Below, in pieces: positions 20,296 through 29,536 of a DNA stretch of 64,000 nt; the first letter of the stretch is position 1, and each line of letters starts with the position of its first letter. The notes under the pieces were generated by a model. That model saw nothing but the letters and a program-made list of their open reading frames with translations. It had not been told where the DNA came from and did no database searches. A program made the translations under genes and the position numbers. This DNA comes from Lunularia cruciata (lineage: Eukaryota; Streptophyta; Marchantiopsida; Lunulariales; Lunulariaceae): the NCBI GenBank assembly GCA_948567375.1, contig OX419759.1, forward strand, positions 42,064,593-42,128,592, in the 5' to 3' direction.

Positions 20296-22400
20296 CTTGT
20301 TTGTGAAGAAGAAGGATGGTACAATACGCATATGCATTGACTATCGGGGTCTCAATCAGCAAATAGTGAAGAACAAATACCCCTTACCTCGCATGGATGA
20401 CTTGTTTGATCAACTCCATGGAGCGAGATACTTCACCAAATTGGACTAGCAGAGCGGTTACAATCAAATCCAAATTGAAGAGGAGGATGTGTACAAAACT
20501 GCCTTTCGAACCAAGTATGGCCACTTTGAGTATCTTGTGATGCCTTTTGGCCTCACCAATGCACCAGCCACTTTCATGAGTCTAATGAATGACATATTTT
20601 GTCCATACTTGGATATGTCTATTATCATCTTCTTGGATGATATCTTAGTATATAGTAGCACAATGACAGAACACAAACAACATCTACGAGAGGTCCTCCA
20701 GATTCTAAGACAAAATCAATTGTACGCCAAAATCTCAAAGTGTGAGTTTGGCAAGTCTGAAGTAGACTACTTGGGGCATAGAGTAAGTGCAGAGGGCATT
20801 CAAGTATTGACAGATAAAATAGAGGTCATTCAAAAATGGAGTGCTCAAGAAGATCAAACTCAACTTAAGAGCTTCTTGGGGTTGACGGGATTCTATCGTC
20901 AATTTGTCAAGGACTTCTCCAAGGTTGCACAGCCTTTAACGGCACTACTTGGCAAGGGGAAGAAGTGGACATGGGGAACTGCACAAGAGTTGGCCTTTCA
21001 AGAATTGAAGGCCGCCTTGCTACTTGCACCAATCTTGAAGTGGTATGACCCAAAATGTCCAATCAAGTTGGCTATAGATGCATCAAGCGTAGCAATAGGA
21101 GCAGTTCTACAACAAGAATGGCATGATGGATGGCATCCAATTGCATATTTCTCTCAAAAGTTGTTTCCGGCATAGCACAACTACCACACCACAGAACAAG
21201 AAGAGCTGGCCATTGTTCTAGCAACCAAGCATTGGAAGCAGTACTTGGGCGAGAAGGCATTTGTAGTAGAGACAGACCACAAACCTCTAGTCTACCTCCA
21301 GACGCAAAAGGATCTATCTCGTTGCCAAATTTGGTGGGTAGAGTGGTGGCAACGCTTCAACATGAAAATCACCTATGTGGAAGGTAAGAAGCAACTTGCA
21401 GATGCATTCACCCGCATGCCAATGGCAAACAACTTGGTGGCAGAGGTTAAGGTTAACACTGAATTCTGGCAAGAGATTCTAGCTGCTACAAAAACTGATC
21501 CACAGATTGTAGAAGCACAATCATCCAAAGGTGTCACCAGCACCCAAGGACTCACCTTTCGAGATGGCAGATTATGGATCCCAAATGTCCCAGAATTACG
21601 TACCACCATTCTAGCGGAATGTCCTGATTCGGCCATTGCAGCTCATGTCGGAGTGGACAAGACCTTGGATGCAGTCAAGTGCCATTACTGTTGGCCCAAG
21701 GTGAGCAACGACATGATGGACTATGTGCGTAGCTGCCTACTTTTTCAACATAACAAAGCTTCTAATCAAGCTCTTGTAGGGCTCCTTCAACCTCTCCCCA
21801 CTCCTACCCAACCTTGGGAACAAGTGAGTATGGATCTCGTCTGTGAATTACCCAAGACCACCTCAAGGTTTGACTCCATTGTGATCTTTGTGGACCGGCT
21901 CGGCAAAATGATTCATGTACGCCCTACCACCAAGGAGGTGACCGCTCCACAACTAGCTCAATTATACTTAGATGCAGTCTTTGCTCACCATGGCTTGTCT
22001 AGAGTACTCATCACCGATAGAGGCACCCAATTCACCCGTTTGTTTTGGTGAACACTCTTTGGTTTCTTCAAAACCAAGTTGGCCATGTCCACAGCTTACT
22101 ACCCACAAACAAATGGCCAAACAAAGCGGGCTAATTGCACGATTGAAGACATGTTACGCGACTTCACCTTAGAAGAGCAAGAGAGGTGGGACACCCTACT
22201 TCCGTTGGTGGAATTTGCTTACAATAATTTAGTGAATGCATCCACCCAGGTCACTCCATTCTTCCTCGTGTATGGTGAGAATCCCTTCACACCTTCTAGC
22301 TTGATGAAGATCCGTCCAGTGGCTACCAAGGTCGATGCAGTCAACACATTTGTTTCTAGAATCCAACAAGGTGTGGAGAGCGCCAAGCATAGATTATAGA
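20296..22400 (+). pseudogene. E3 reverse transcriptase (rest), RNase H and integrase
   Basis: RT continues with [31 protein letters not shown] and the active site [12 protein letters not shown]. RNase H shows [15 protein letters not shown] and ETDHKPL. The integrase zinc region is damaged (second Cys pair SCLLFQ). The core reads SMDLVCELP and LITDRGTQFT, but the catalytic Glu motif reads NGQTKRANCT, Lys in place of Glu. Stops interrupt at about 20449 (TAG), 21174 (TAG), 22049 (TGA) and 22397 (TAG). It is a well-preserved but dead polymerase/integrase region, the best sequence here for placing E3 among chromoviruses. Confidence 0.9.
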
Positions 22401-22906
22401 TTCCACAAAATCTACAGAGGTAGTATGATGATGCACACCATAGGCACATGGAGTTCAATGTTGGGGATCAAGTGGGGCTATCGACAACCAAACTCACATT
22501 AGTTGGACCTTGTAAGCTCAGATCTTGTTTTATTGAGCCTTTCTCGATTCTTCGTCGCATCAGCGCTGTGGCCTATCACCTTGAGCTACCACCACACATG
22601 AAGATCCATCCAGTGTTCCATGTCTCCCTACTATGCAGATATGCTCCTCAATCAGGTCAGGGTCATTCCACACAAGATATTCAACCTTGTCCGACACTCA
22701 TTGATTGCACATAGGAATATGAAGTGGAGTGGATTCTCCAAAAATGCATGCATGGTACTCGCCATCCGCGGGTGGAAGATCAAGTACAATGGAAAGGTTA
22801 CCCCTTCTATGAAGCAACCTGGGAGCCCACTGCCAATTTGGTACATGCACCGGTGTTGGTGCAAGCATTTGAGCAACAATTGCACAACGAGGACGTTGCG
22901 TCTTAA
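22401..22906 (+). pseudogene. E3 integrase C-terminus and chromodomain
   Basis: After the integrase core comes the GPY/F-type region (FNVGDQVGLSTTKL...LVGPCKLR, HPVFHVSLL). After a TAG near 22713 comes a chromodomain: EYEVEWILQ, VQWKGYPFYEATWEP, NLVHAPVL. The aromatic and WKGY..ATWEP residues that make the chromodomain fold are retained. In intact chromoviruses this module recognises modified histones and steers integration. It ends with a stop 14 bp before the 3' LTR. Confidence 0.85.
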
Positions 22907-22919
22907 AAGGAGGAAGGTC
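22907..22919 (+). other. E3 polypurine tract
   Basis: AAAGGAGGAAGGTC-type purines lie immediately before the 3' LTR, the expected place for the plus-strand primer. Confidence 0.65.
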
Positions 22920-23613
22920 TGTAATACCAAGAGCTAGCCATATGATCTAGATGTGAAATTTGGTTTGGTAACATCTAGAATGATGTTATACATGATGGTA
23001 AAAATAGATAAGATAGAAGTATCACCAAAAGAGTACTTCTACAAATAGAGCAGAAACCGAAATAGACTTGAGAACTTTAGAACCAATAGCTAGACATATG
23101 ATTTAATGATGAGTATTGGTTTGGTAACATCTGGAAGGATGTTAGACATGATGGAAAAAACAGATCAGAAAGAGGTATCACCAAAAGGGGACTTCTACTA
23201 ATAGAGTAGGAACCGAAATATGCCTGAAATCTTTGAAGGCAATTTCGGAGGCCTAAACAAATGAAATAGGCCTCAAGAATGTACACATCCCCCCCCCCAA
23301 CAAAGGAGAGGTTGGCCTTCCCTCCCCCCTGCTTTGTCTTGTCTAGAGCTTTCCAATGGTACCTTACTCACGTGATTATGAGATTCCTGTAGGAAGATTC
23401 CCTAAAAGATTCCCTCCGGTCAAAGCTTGTTTGACCAACCAGATAGGACCTAGACCAAACATGTCACCCATCCAAGTAAGTAATCCAAGGGTGGAGCTTC
23501 CTTGGAGGAGATCCTCTTTGTCTATATAATAAAGAGAAGATGCTCCTTTGGGGCATCGAATGTTTGAGTGTGCAATCTGTGTTTTCTCTTTTCTTTGTCA
23601 TTGGAGTATTACA
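22920..23613 (+). repeat. E3 3' LTR
   Basis: A 694-bp LTR from TGTAATACC to ATTACA, partner of 13179-13911, followed by the GAAAT duplication. It includes a run of nine or more C near 23288 and TATATAATA near 23523. Confidence 0.92.
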
Positions 23614-23693
23614 GAAATAGGAGAATGGAAACTCACATTGGGACACTTGAATGAGGGAAAACTCCGAATGCCTAGCATGAACTTTGGCCTTGG

Positions 23694-23701
23694 TATTTAT
23701 A
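23694..23701 (-). promoter_or_regulatory. E0 LTR TATA box
   Basis: The minus strand reads TATAAATA, about 22 bp downstream of the nearest heat-shock-type motif. It sets the likely start of E0 RNA near 23665. Confidence 0.7.
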
Positions 23702-23722
23702 AGTAGCATATAAGGTCCTTGA

Positions 23723-23945
23723 GAAGCTTCTCAAGAAGCTTCCTCAAGCCGCTTTCTTAGAGTGCAAGCCAAGTTAACTAGGAAGCTTCTCCAGAAGTTT
23801 TCTTCTAGAAGCCGCCTACTTGGCTTGCAAGCTAAGCTAGTTGGAAGCTTCTAGAAGCTTCTTCCTAGAAGCTACTTACTTGAGGTGCAAGCAAAGCTAG
23901 CTGGGAAGCTTCCCAAGAAGCTTCCTAGATACTTCTAGAATATTC
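23723..23945 (-). promoter_or_regulatory. Cluster of heat-shock elements in the E0 U3
   Basis: Heat-shock factors bind alternating nGAAn/nTTCn pentamers. Here GAAGCTTC (two perfect inverted pentamers) occurs at 23723, 23735, 23782, 23844, 23854, 23905 and 23917. At 23844-23861 four pentamers run without a gap (GAAGCTTCTAGAAGCTTC). At 23933-23945 TTCTAGAATATTC is a perfect three-pentamer element; TTCTAGAA also occurs at 23803. All lie just upstream of the TATA box in the transcription sense. The motif match is direct; heat inducibility is inferred. Confidence 0.75.
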
Positions 23946-24456
23946 TAGGCTAATTTGTCTTATGTGTTACTTTGTTAGCCCAACTAACTACATCACTAAA
24001 CTCCATATTGTTATAGTGGGTATCCTAAATATCTTCTTTCCCTACTCTAACTTCCTCAAATCCCTCTGGCAAAACTCCCAAAGTCACCTTCACTGCACTC
24101 CAAGGTTCAACTACCTTGGGTTGAATCATATTTGTCTTGAGACAAAGTCTTTAGACCAAAAGTCATATAAACCCATAGTCCAAAATCTGAAGTTGTATAG
24201 ACCCAAAGACACCAACCCAAAGACACTAAACTACTTTTTACATCTACTCATGAAACTTCTAATGCTTGTAACTTTTGCTACAGACCTCCAAACTTTTCAA
24301 TTTTAGTAGCAAACAAAAAGCACTGAACAAGACACTTCCACCAAATAGTGAACGCATGATTTGGATCTGTGGTCACTGAGATATGCCCCCCCCGCAGTAA
24401 TCATGACCTACAACTTCCATTCCTCCTTTGAGTTTGCACTGCTTTGTTTGCTTATC

Positions 24457-25148
24457 TGTAACACCCATTTGTGCATGTGTGTGGTATTGTGATATTTAGC
24501 TTGGTATTACAAGTACTTAAGAGATATTATTTATAAAGAGATAAAGGATGGTTCTATATTAGTCATGGTTAGCTAAAGTTAGTCATAGCTAAGATAGAGG
24601 GGGACCTTACTTTAGAGGAAATAGAAAAGATGAGCACCACTATTTTGGATTTTAGTGTGTTGACTTGGTATTATTCCTAGGTGTTTGGCTTTGAGGAAAG
24701 AGTTGAGAACTCTTGGGCCCGCAAGTCCTTTTTTTTGGATTCTTCTTTAGTCCAAGGATAGCCCATGTGAAGGAATCCTTGACTTAGTGATTGGGTCAAG
24801 ATAAGACCACATGCTTAGGGGAATATGCCCATGTGAATGGATATTCCTTTCTACTTTTTGACTTTACTTGACTTTTAGTCTAGTAACTTGAGTTACAACG
24901 GTAATTAGTAACTTTGGTACGTAACTTTTTCACAAGTATATAAACAAGGGGTGAGGAGGTACTCATCATCCTTTCATTTGCAACTATCTCTCTCTCATTG
25001 AGTTCTCTAGTGAGCAATGTCTTGAGTCTTGGAGTGTTAGCCTTGGAGGAGTATGATGGAGTTGGGGTTCCTTGCCTTCTTAGTCCATGGTGTGCTACCA
25101 TAATAGCCATCAGAGGTTCATCCTAAGTGAGAGACAGGCCGGCTCACA
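24457..25148 (+). repeat. E4 5' LTR
   Basis: A 692-bp LTR, TGTAACACCC...CTCACA, with a TATA box (TATATAAA) near 24937. Confidence 0.93.
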
Positions 25149-25152
25149 TTTT

Positions 25153-25169
25153 TGGTTCCGTTGCTAGGA
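25153..25169 (+). other. E4 primer-binding site, tRNA-Asp type (degenerate)
   Basis: TGGTTCCGTTGCTAGGA follows the LTR after four T residues. It shares the TT at positions 4-5 with E1. Confidence 0.6.
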
Positions 25170-26006
25170 TCTCTCTAGAAGGCAAGATAATGTTCCGCGT
25201 TCAATTCTACATTAGGCAGAAGGAGGCTATGAGAGCTGACTTGGAGAGAACATTAGGAGAGGAGAGGGCTGAACTTATGTTAGAGAACCAAGATCTATTT
25301 ATATACCCTGTAGTCCATTATAATGTCTTTGAGGTGATTTTGTACATCTTGTACACATGAGAGGAATTGGAGAGATTGTGTGAGGTGGATTGCAGATTTT
25401 GGGGATTAAGGTGATTTTGGGCAAAATTTCAAGTTTGAGATCTAGAATTGAGATTTCTCCACATGATAGCTAGGGTTATCTTTTAGTTAGCACACTTGAA
25501 ATCATTCTGAGAGCTTCTATGCGCACTGGGCTAGAACTTTTGAAAGCTGATAGGGTAAAGTGCTCCCGCAACTCCATGCTCTCCGGAAAATTGTATAGAG
25601 TCTGCCATTTCTTCAATTTTCAGTGATTTGTCCTGAAATTTTCAAGATAATTCAGTGCATGGTATCATACCTGCTGCAACAAAAATTAGAGAAAGATCAT
25701 TTTTGTGCAGGGAGTTATGAGTTTCTGAAGTGAGGGGGGTGGTTTTCAGACTAAATCTGAAATATGTGTGCTGAATAGAAAGGTGTCTACGCCAAATGGC
25801 TCAATGAAAAGATCTGAAATTTTGCAGGGGGTGACGTCCTAGAGTTGTTATCAAGTGGGAAAAATTTCCGAGGACTGTGACATACAGGTTGAGAGATTCA
25901 AATGACATTGTGAGGAAGGGTCAATTCTGCAGAGTGGAGATCTCATGCATGAGGACTTTGATATCAACAAAAAGCATGTTTGAGTGTTTAGATTCATCTT
26001 GGGAAC
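25170..26006 (+). other. E4 leader
   Basis: Colinear with the E1 leader but uninterrupted. From 25189 it could encode about 55 residues (MFRVQFYIRQKEAMRADLER onward, a charged helix then YILYT and stop). GTAC at 25351-25354 is the empty target of the solo LTR seen in E1. The rest appears non-coding. Confidence 0.55.
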
Positions 26007-26480
26007 ATGGAGGGTCATCAAGAGTGGAAAATGAGATTATGCAAGGTTCCCCAAGGGTTTGAGGTGATTGTAGGGGTGGATTTGAGGAAAAGAGAGTTTA
26101 CAATAGAATTTGAAGAGAGTGTTGAGAGGATCCAAAAACCTACACCACTTGGAGGAAAGAGTGAGTCTAAGTGCTTTCTGTGTGGAGAGAAGAGACATAA
26201 GGCAAGTTCATGTCCATTGACCTTTGAGAGCAAGAGATTGAGTGAAAGGAGAGGCTTACTTGACTTGGGTTTGCATGTTGGACCTTCTTCACCAAGATTG
26301 GGAGGGAGAAGATCTAAGACCAAGGAGTTGTGTGAGGTTTGTGGAGTTGAAGGACTTCCAAAAGGACATGAGTGTAGTGGAGTAAAATCAATTTTGGAGA
26401 CTTTTGTGAAGGATCTTGGAGAGAGTCTTAGTATAGCTACAGAAATACTACCACCTTCATCAGCTAGTTCTCAAGATTAA
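26007..26480 (+). CDS. E4 accessory zinc-knuckle ORF (157 codons)
   Basis: This open frame begins MEGHQEWKMRLC; an in-frame TAG lies five codons upstream, so this is the first usable Met. It contains CFLCGEKRHKASSCP (C-2-C-4-H-4-C), a SPRLGGRRSKTKE linker, CEVCGVEGLPKGHEC and a Ser-rich end (PPSSASSQD). The E1 copy differs at about a dozen residues but keeps every Cys and His. It ends about 235 bp before gag. Extra ORFs in plant gypsy elements are more often after pol, so a pre-gag zinc-knuckle ORF is unusual. Function unknown; RNA or DNA binding is inferred only from the knuckle. Confidence 0.65.
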   Translation: MEGHQEWKMRLCKVPQGFEVIVGVDLRKREFTIEFEESVERIQKPTPLGGKSESKCFLCGEKRHKASSCPLTFESKRLSERRGLLDLGLHVGPSSPRLGGRRSKTKELCEVCGVEGLPKGHECSGVKSILETFVKDLGESLSIATEILPPSSASSQD

Positions 26481-26714
26481 TGATGGAGATAATCTTTCAA
26501 CTTATGGATAAACTATCCATGAGGGTTTGATTAATATGCACTCTAGGATTTGATGTTGCTATAGAAATCTTGGAGCAACCTGAACCTTTTGTGTTCCCTA
26601 GGGTGGATTAATCACAAATGGTGTTAGTCATGTATATACTCTATTAGTTATAGAGTGAGAGAAAAGAAAAGAGAAAAAAAAATCGAGAGAAGAGAAAGAT
26701 AGTGAGAGGTTAAG

Positions 26715-27701
26715 ATGGTGAAACTTCCGGTTTTCTTTGGCAAGGATGGAGAAGATGTGAAGGCCTTTGTGAGAGACTTCAAGAGAGCTTGCATAGGAAA
26801 CAATGAGAGGAGGAAGAATGAGTGGGCCTCATTATTACCAGATTTCTTTGAGGATGCAGCACTTACATGGTATGAGTCAGAATACCAAAAGAGAGAGAGG
26901 AGAGATGAGGAAGAGGAGTCTTGGGAGACTTTGACTTCAACACTCATTGAGAACTTTCTTCTTTATGAGAGTTATGAGAGATTGATGAGTGAGGTTACAT
27001 TTCTCAAGCAAGGAGAAGGAGAGAAAGTGAGAGTCTATGTGGAAAGAGTGGAAAAGTTAGAGTCCAGATTTTGCATAGTGTTGAGGAAAGGTGGGGATGA
27101 TATGGAGACTACTATGATTGGCATAGGGACCATGCTCACCAAAAATTTTGTGGGAGGGTTGAGACCACAAATTAGAAGCAAGGTGAGATATGAGAAACCT
27201 TCTTCCAAGGTTGAAGCTATCAAGATCGCAATTCGTATGGAGGAGAGTTTGGAAGGGGATGAGAGTGATTTGGTGGTGAAGGAGGTTGTGCATTCTCCTC
27301 AAGGTTACAAGTATGGTGGAACTTCTGATACTTTGGTGACAAGGGTTGCACCACAAGTAGTAGTTACTCCAATTCTTGCAACTCCACCAAAGGATCTACT
27401 TCAAACCATCACAGAACAACTTATGGATGTCAAGATCAGTGTGGTGCAACTATGGGAGAAGAGAGAGGTGGATCAGAATGTAGGGAGAGGGCCTAGGAGT
27501 TATGGAAACTATCCATATAGAGGAGTTCAACCAGCCAACAATTTCAATGATAGGAATTGTTTTGGTTGTGGAGGAAGAGGCCATATCCAAAGGAATTGCC
27601 CAAATTCCACTTACCATGGAGGAAGGGGTTATGAGAGAGCCAATAGAGGGAAAGAGGATGGTAGTGAAACCCAAGTGGCTCCCAATCCCAAACAAAGGTA
27701 A
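26715..27701 (+). CDS. E4 gag
   Basis: A 328-codon frame: capsid N-terminus MVKLPVFFGKDGEDVKAFV, ALTWYESEYQ, LMSEVTFLKQGEGEKV, MLTKNFVGGL, then a linker and the nucleocapsid knuckle CFGCGGRGHIQRNC near residues 285-298. The start follows a purine-rich leader. The frame closes early at about 27,700 because of an indel relative to E1, where the same region reads on into the protease. Gag assembles particles; this one is complete through the zinc knuckle. Confidence 0.85.
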   Translation: MVKLPVFFGKDGEDVKAFVRDFKRACIGNNERRKNEWASLLPDFFEDAALTWYESEYQKRERRDEEEESWETLTSTLIENFLLYESYERLMSEVTFLKQGEGEKVRVYVERVEKLESRFCIVLRKGGDDMETTMIGIGTMLTKNFVGGLRPQIRSKVRYEKPSSKVEAIKIAIRMEESLEGDESDLVVKEVVHSPQGYKYGGTSDTLVTRVAPQVVVTPILATPPKDLLQTITEQLMDVKISVVQLWEKREVDQNVGRGPRSYGNYPYRGVQPANNFNDRNCFGCGGRGHIQRNCPNSTYHGGRGYERANRGKEDGSETQVAPNPKQR

Positions 27702-27718
27702 GGGGATAGCATCCATAG

Positions 27719-28457
27719 ATGTGGTGGAGTGCAAGTATGAGAAGGGAGAGTGCTCAAACTCCAAGAGTCTTAATTTGGAGCTTTTGGCACAAGAGAATAA
27801 GAGAGCTCGTTTTGCAGAGGATGTTTACTCCAAGCAAGGATACTCTTATGTCTACTAGGAGCACTCGCACCTCAACACCATCAACAACAAAGACTCCAAG
27901 GAAGAAGTTGGGAATGGAGGATTTCTTGATTTCAAAGCAACAATGGAACTACAAAGTGTTGGAGGATGTTGGTAGTCACAAGGCTAACTTCACAATGGGC
28001 CAATTGATTGCTTTGAACCCTACCTTGAGAAAGGAGCTTAGAGGTGGTTTGAGTTCTACAAGGAGCAAGAGGAAGAAGAAGGCAAAAGTTCCAATATCAA
28101 TGGGGGTGGTGGATGCCAAGCCAGCACCATGGGAGGCTTGTGAATATGCCTCCAAGATTGATGTGAGAGTGAATGGTCACAACATCAAGGATGCATTGGT
28201 TGATGGAGGATCAGCAATAAATGCCATGTCAGAAAGGTTGATGAAGAAGTTGGGTATGATACCCTCAAGACCTTCAACATTTGTGGTGAGAATGGCAAAC
28301 AAGCAACAAGTTAGACCAGTAGGGGTGATGGATAAAATGGTAGTTTTAGTTATGGGGGTTCAAAATCTCATGACTTTCCAAGTCTTGAAGGATTCAAGCT
28401 ATGACTTACTTCTTGGGAGGCCATGGTTTAGAGCAGCACGCAAAACTGATCAATGAC
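27719..28457 (+). pseudogene. E4 protease region
   Basis: The true frame (from about 28095) has MGVVDAKPAPWEACEYAS, the active-site motif ALVDGGSAINAM and SYDLLLGRPWF. The triad is D-G-G rather than D-S/T-G; Athila/Tat proteases often vary here, so activity is uncertain. A basic Ser/Thr-rich linker precedes it. A TGA at 28455-28457 separates it from RT. E1 lacks everything after MGVVDAK. Confidence 0.8.
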
Positions 28458-29536
28458 ACAAAGTGTATTTGAGGATTGGGCCATCAAACCATAGGGTCAC
28501 AGTTCCTGTGACTAACACCACCAACACTTCACATTCAGATACACCATCTTGTGATTATTGGGAATCAGATTTTGAAGAAGGAACTTCAGGTGTGGACACA
28601 AGCATGGAAGAGGAGACTCCCACAGAGGAGGATGAATCTGAATCTGATTTAGGTGTGTATCCTTTGTGTGCTATGGATTTTGCACCTAAGCTAGAGGTTT
28701 TGAAGGACCCAGATAAATCACCATTGACACTTGAGGAGGTAGAGAGAAGGTTATCTACCCTCAAGTATGGTCCAAATGTTACCAAGGAGGAGAAGGTGAG
28801 ATTTGAGGAGATTTTCCGCAAGTTCATCCATGTGTTTGCTTTTAGTTACAAGGATTTGAAGGAAGTCACCTTGGAGGAGCACAAGGTAGAGGTAGAGTCA
28901 CATGCAAGACCAATCTGCCAAAAGCAACGTTGCATTAGCCCACCAATATCTTTGGTTGTGAAGGAGGAGATTGATAAGCTCAAGGAGGCTGGATTTATCT
29001 TTGAGGTGGAGAATTCAGAATGGGTGTCTCCAATTGTCATTGTGAAGAAAAAGAATGGCAAGCTTCGGGTATGTGTGGATTACAAGAAGCTCAATGCTGT
29101 TACCAAGAAGGACTACTACCCATTGCCATTCATTGATGAGATCATGGAGGAGGTTGCAGGCCATGAGAGGTATAGTTTTGGAGATGGTTATAGTGGATAC
29201 AACCAAATCAAGATTGCACCAGAGCATCAACAACTCACCACGTTCACCACACCTTGGGGAACTTACGCTTTCAAGGTCATGCCTTTTGGGCTTTGCAATG
29301 CTCTAACCACATTCCAACGGTTCATGAACAAGGTATTTGAACCTTTCATTGAAAAATTTGTGAGAGACTTCATTGATGACTTTTGTGTCTATGGGAGCAA
29401 AGAGGAGCACTTTGAGCACCCAATCAAAGTCTTGCAATGCTTGGATGAGGCAAATGCATCACTCAACCTAGAGAAGAGCATTTTGGATGTGAAGAAGGTC
29501 TACTTTTGGGGCACATCATCTCCAATGATGGAATAG
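28458..29536 (+). pseudogene. E4 reverse transcriptase
   Basis: An acidic spacer (EEETPTEEDESESD) leads into RT: HARPICQKQRCISP, WVSPIVIVKKKNGKLRV, DYYPLPFIDEIMEE, WGTYAFKVMPFGLCNA and the palm motif FVRDFIDDFCVYGS with both catalytic Asp. It ends in a frameshift near 29510; the continuation GHIISNDGIVVDPEKV is read from 29506 in another frame. The F-x-DDF box and WGTYA pattern support Athila/Tat membership. Confidence 0.9.

Larger units (their letters stand above)
13179..23613 (+). mobile_element. E3: chromovirus-type Ty3/gypsy retrotransposon
   Basis: E3 is flanked by a perfect GAAAT duplication (13174-13178 and 23614-23618) inside the E0 LTR. Without U1 it would be about 6.65 kb. Order: LTR, iMet primer site, leader ORF, gag, protease, RT (split by U1), RNase H, integrase, chromodomain, purine tract, LTR. 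The C-terminal chromodomain defines chromoviruses, which use it to target chromatin when integrating. Every major domain carries stops or lost key residues, so the copy is dead. Confidence 0.94.
1..23995 (-). mobile_element. E0: interrupted Ty3/gypsy retrotransposon (host of E1, X and E3)
   Basis: E0 is one minus-strand element in pieces. In its own 5'-3' order they are: LTR (23995-23619 then 13178-13150), iMet primer site, leader ORF, gag (12854-12232), gag zinc knuckle (9667-9443), protease (9426-9221 then 2231-2048), reverse transcriptase/RNase H (1957-539) and integrase (488 to 1, running off the window). Three insertions explain the gaps: E1 at 2232-9220, X at about 9741-12231 and E3 at 13179-23613. 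Two of them have exact target duplications. The domain order PR-RT-RH-IN and the D-D-I/L polymerase box place it in Ty3/gypsy (Metaviridae). Stops and frameshifts in most domains mean this copy cannot encode a working polyprotein. The far LTR is outside the window. Confidence 0.85.
23619..23995 (-). repeat. E0 5' LTR, outer 377 bp (U3 and promoter)
   Basis: This continues 13150-13178 across the E3 insertion. On the minus strand it starts TGATGTAGTTAG and contains three to four imperfect ~60-bp repeats rich in GAAGCTTC, then a TATA box. The outer boundary at 23995 is inferred because sequence beyond it aligns with the U family (U3, reverse of 44560-44800). The TG start supports it; the matching outer flank is off the window. 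Confidence 0.68.

Noticed and set aside
23286..23300. Poly-C tract as a regulatory or recombination signal
   Set aside because: It lies in the E3 3' LTR and is absent from the 5' LTR, so it is probably simple slippage.
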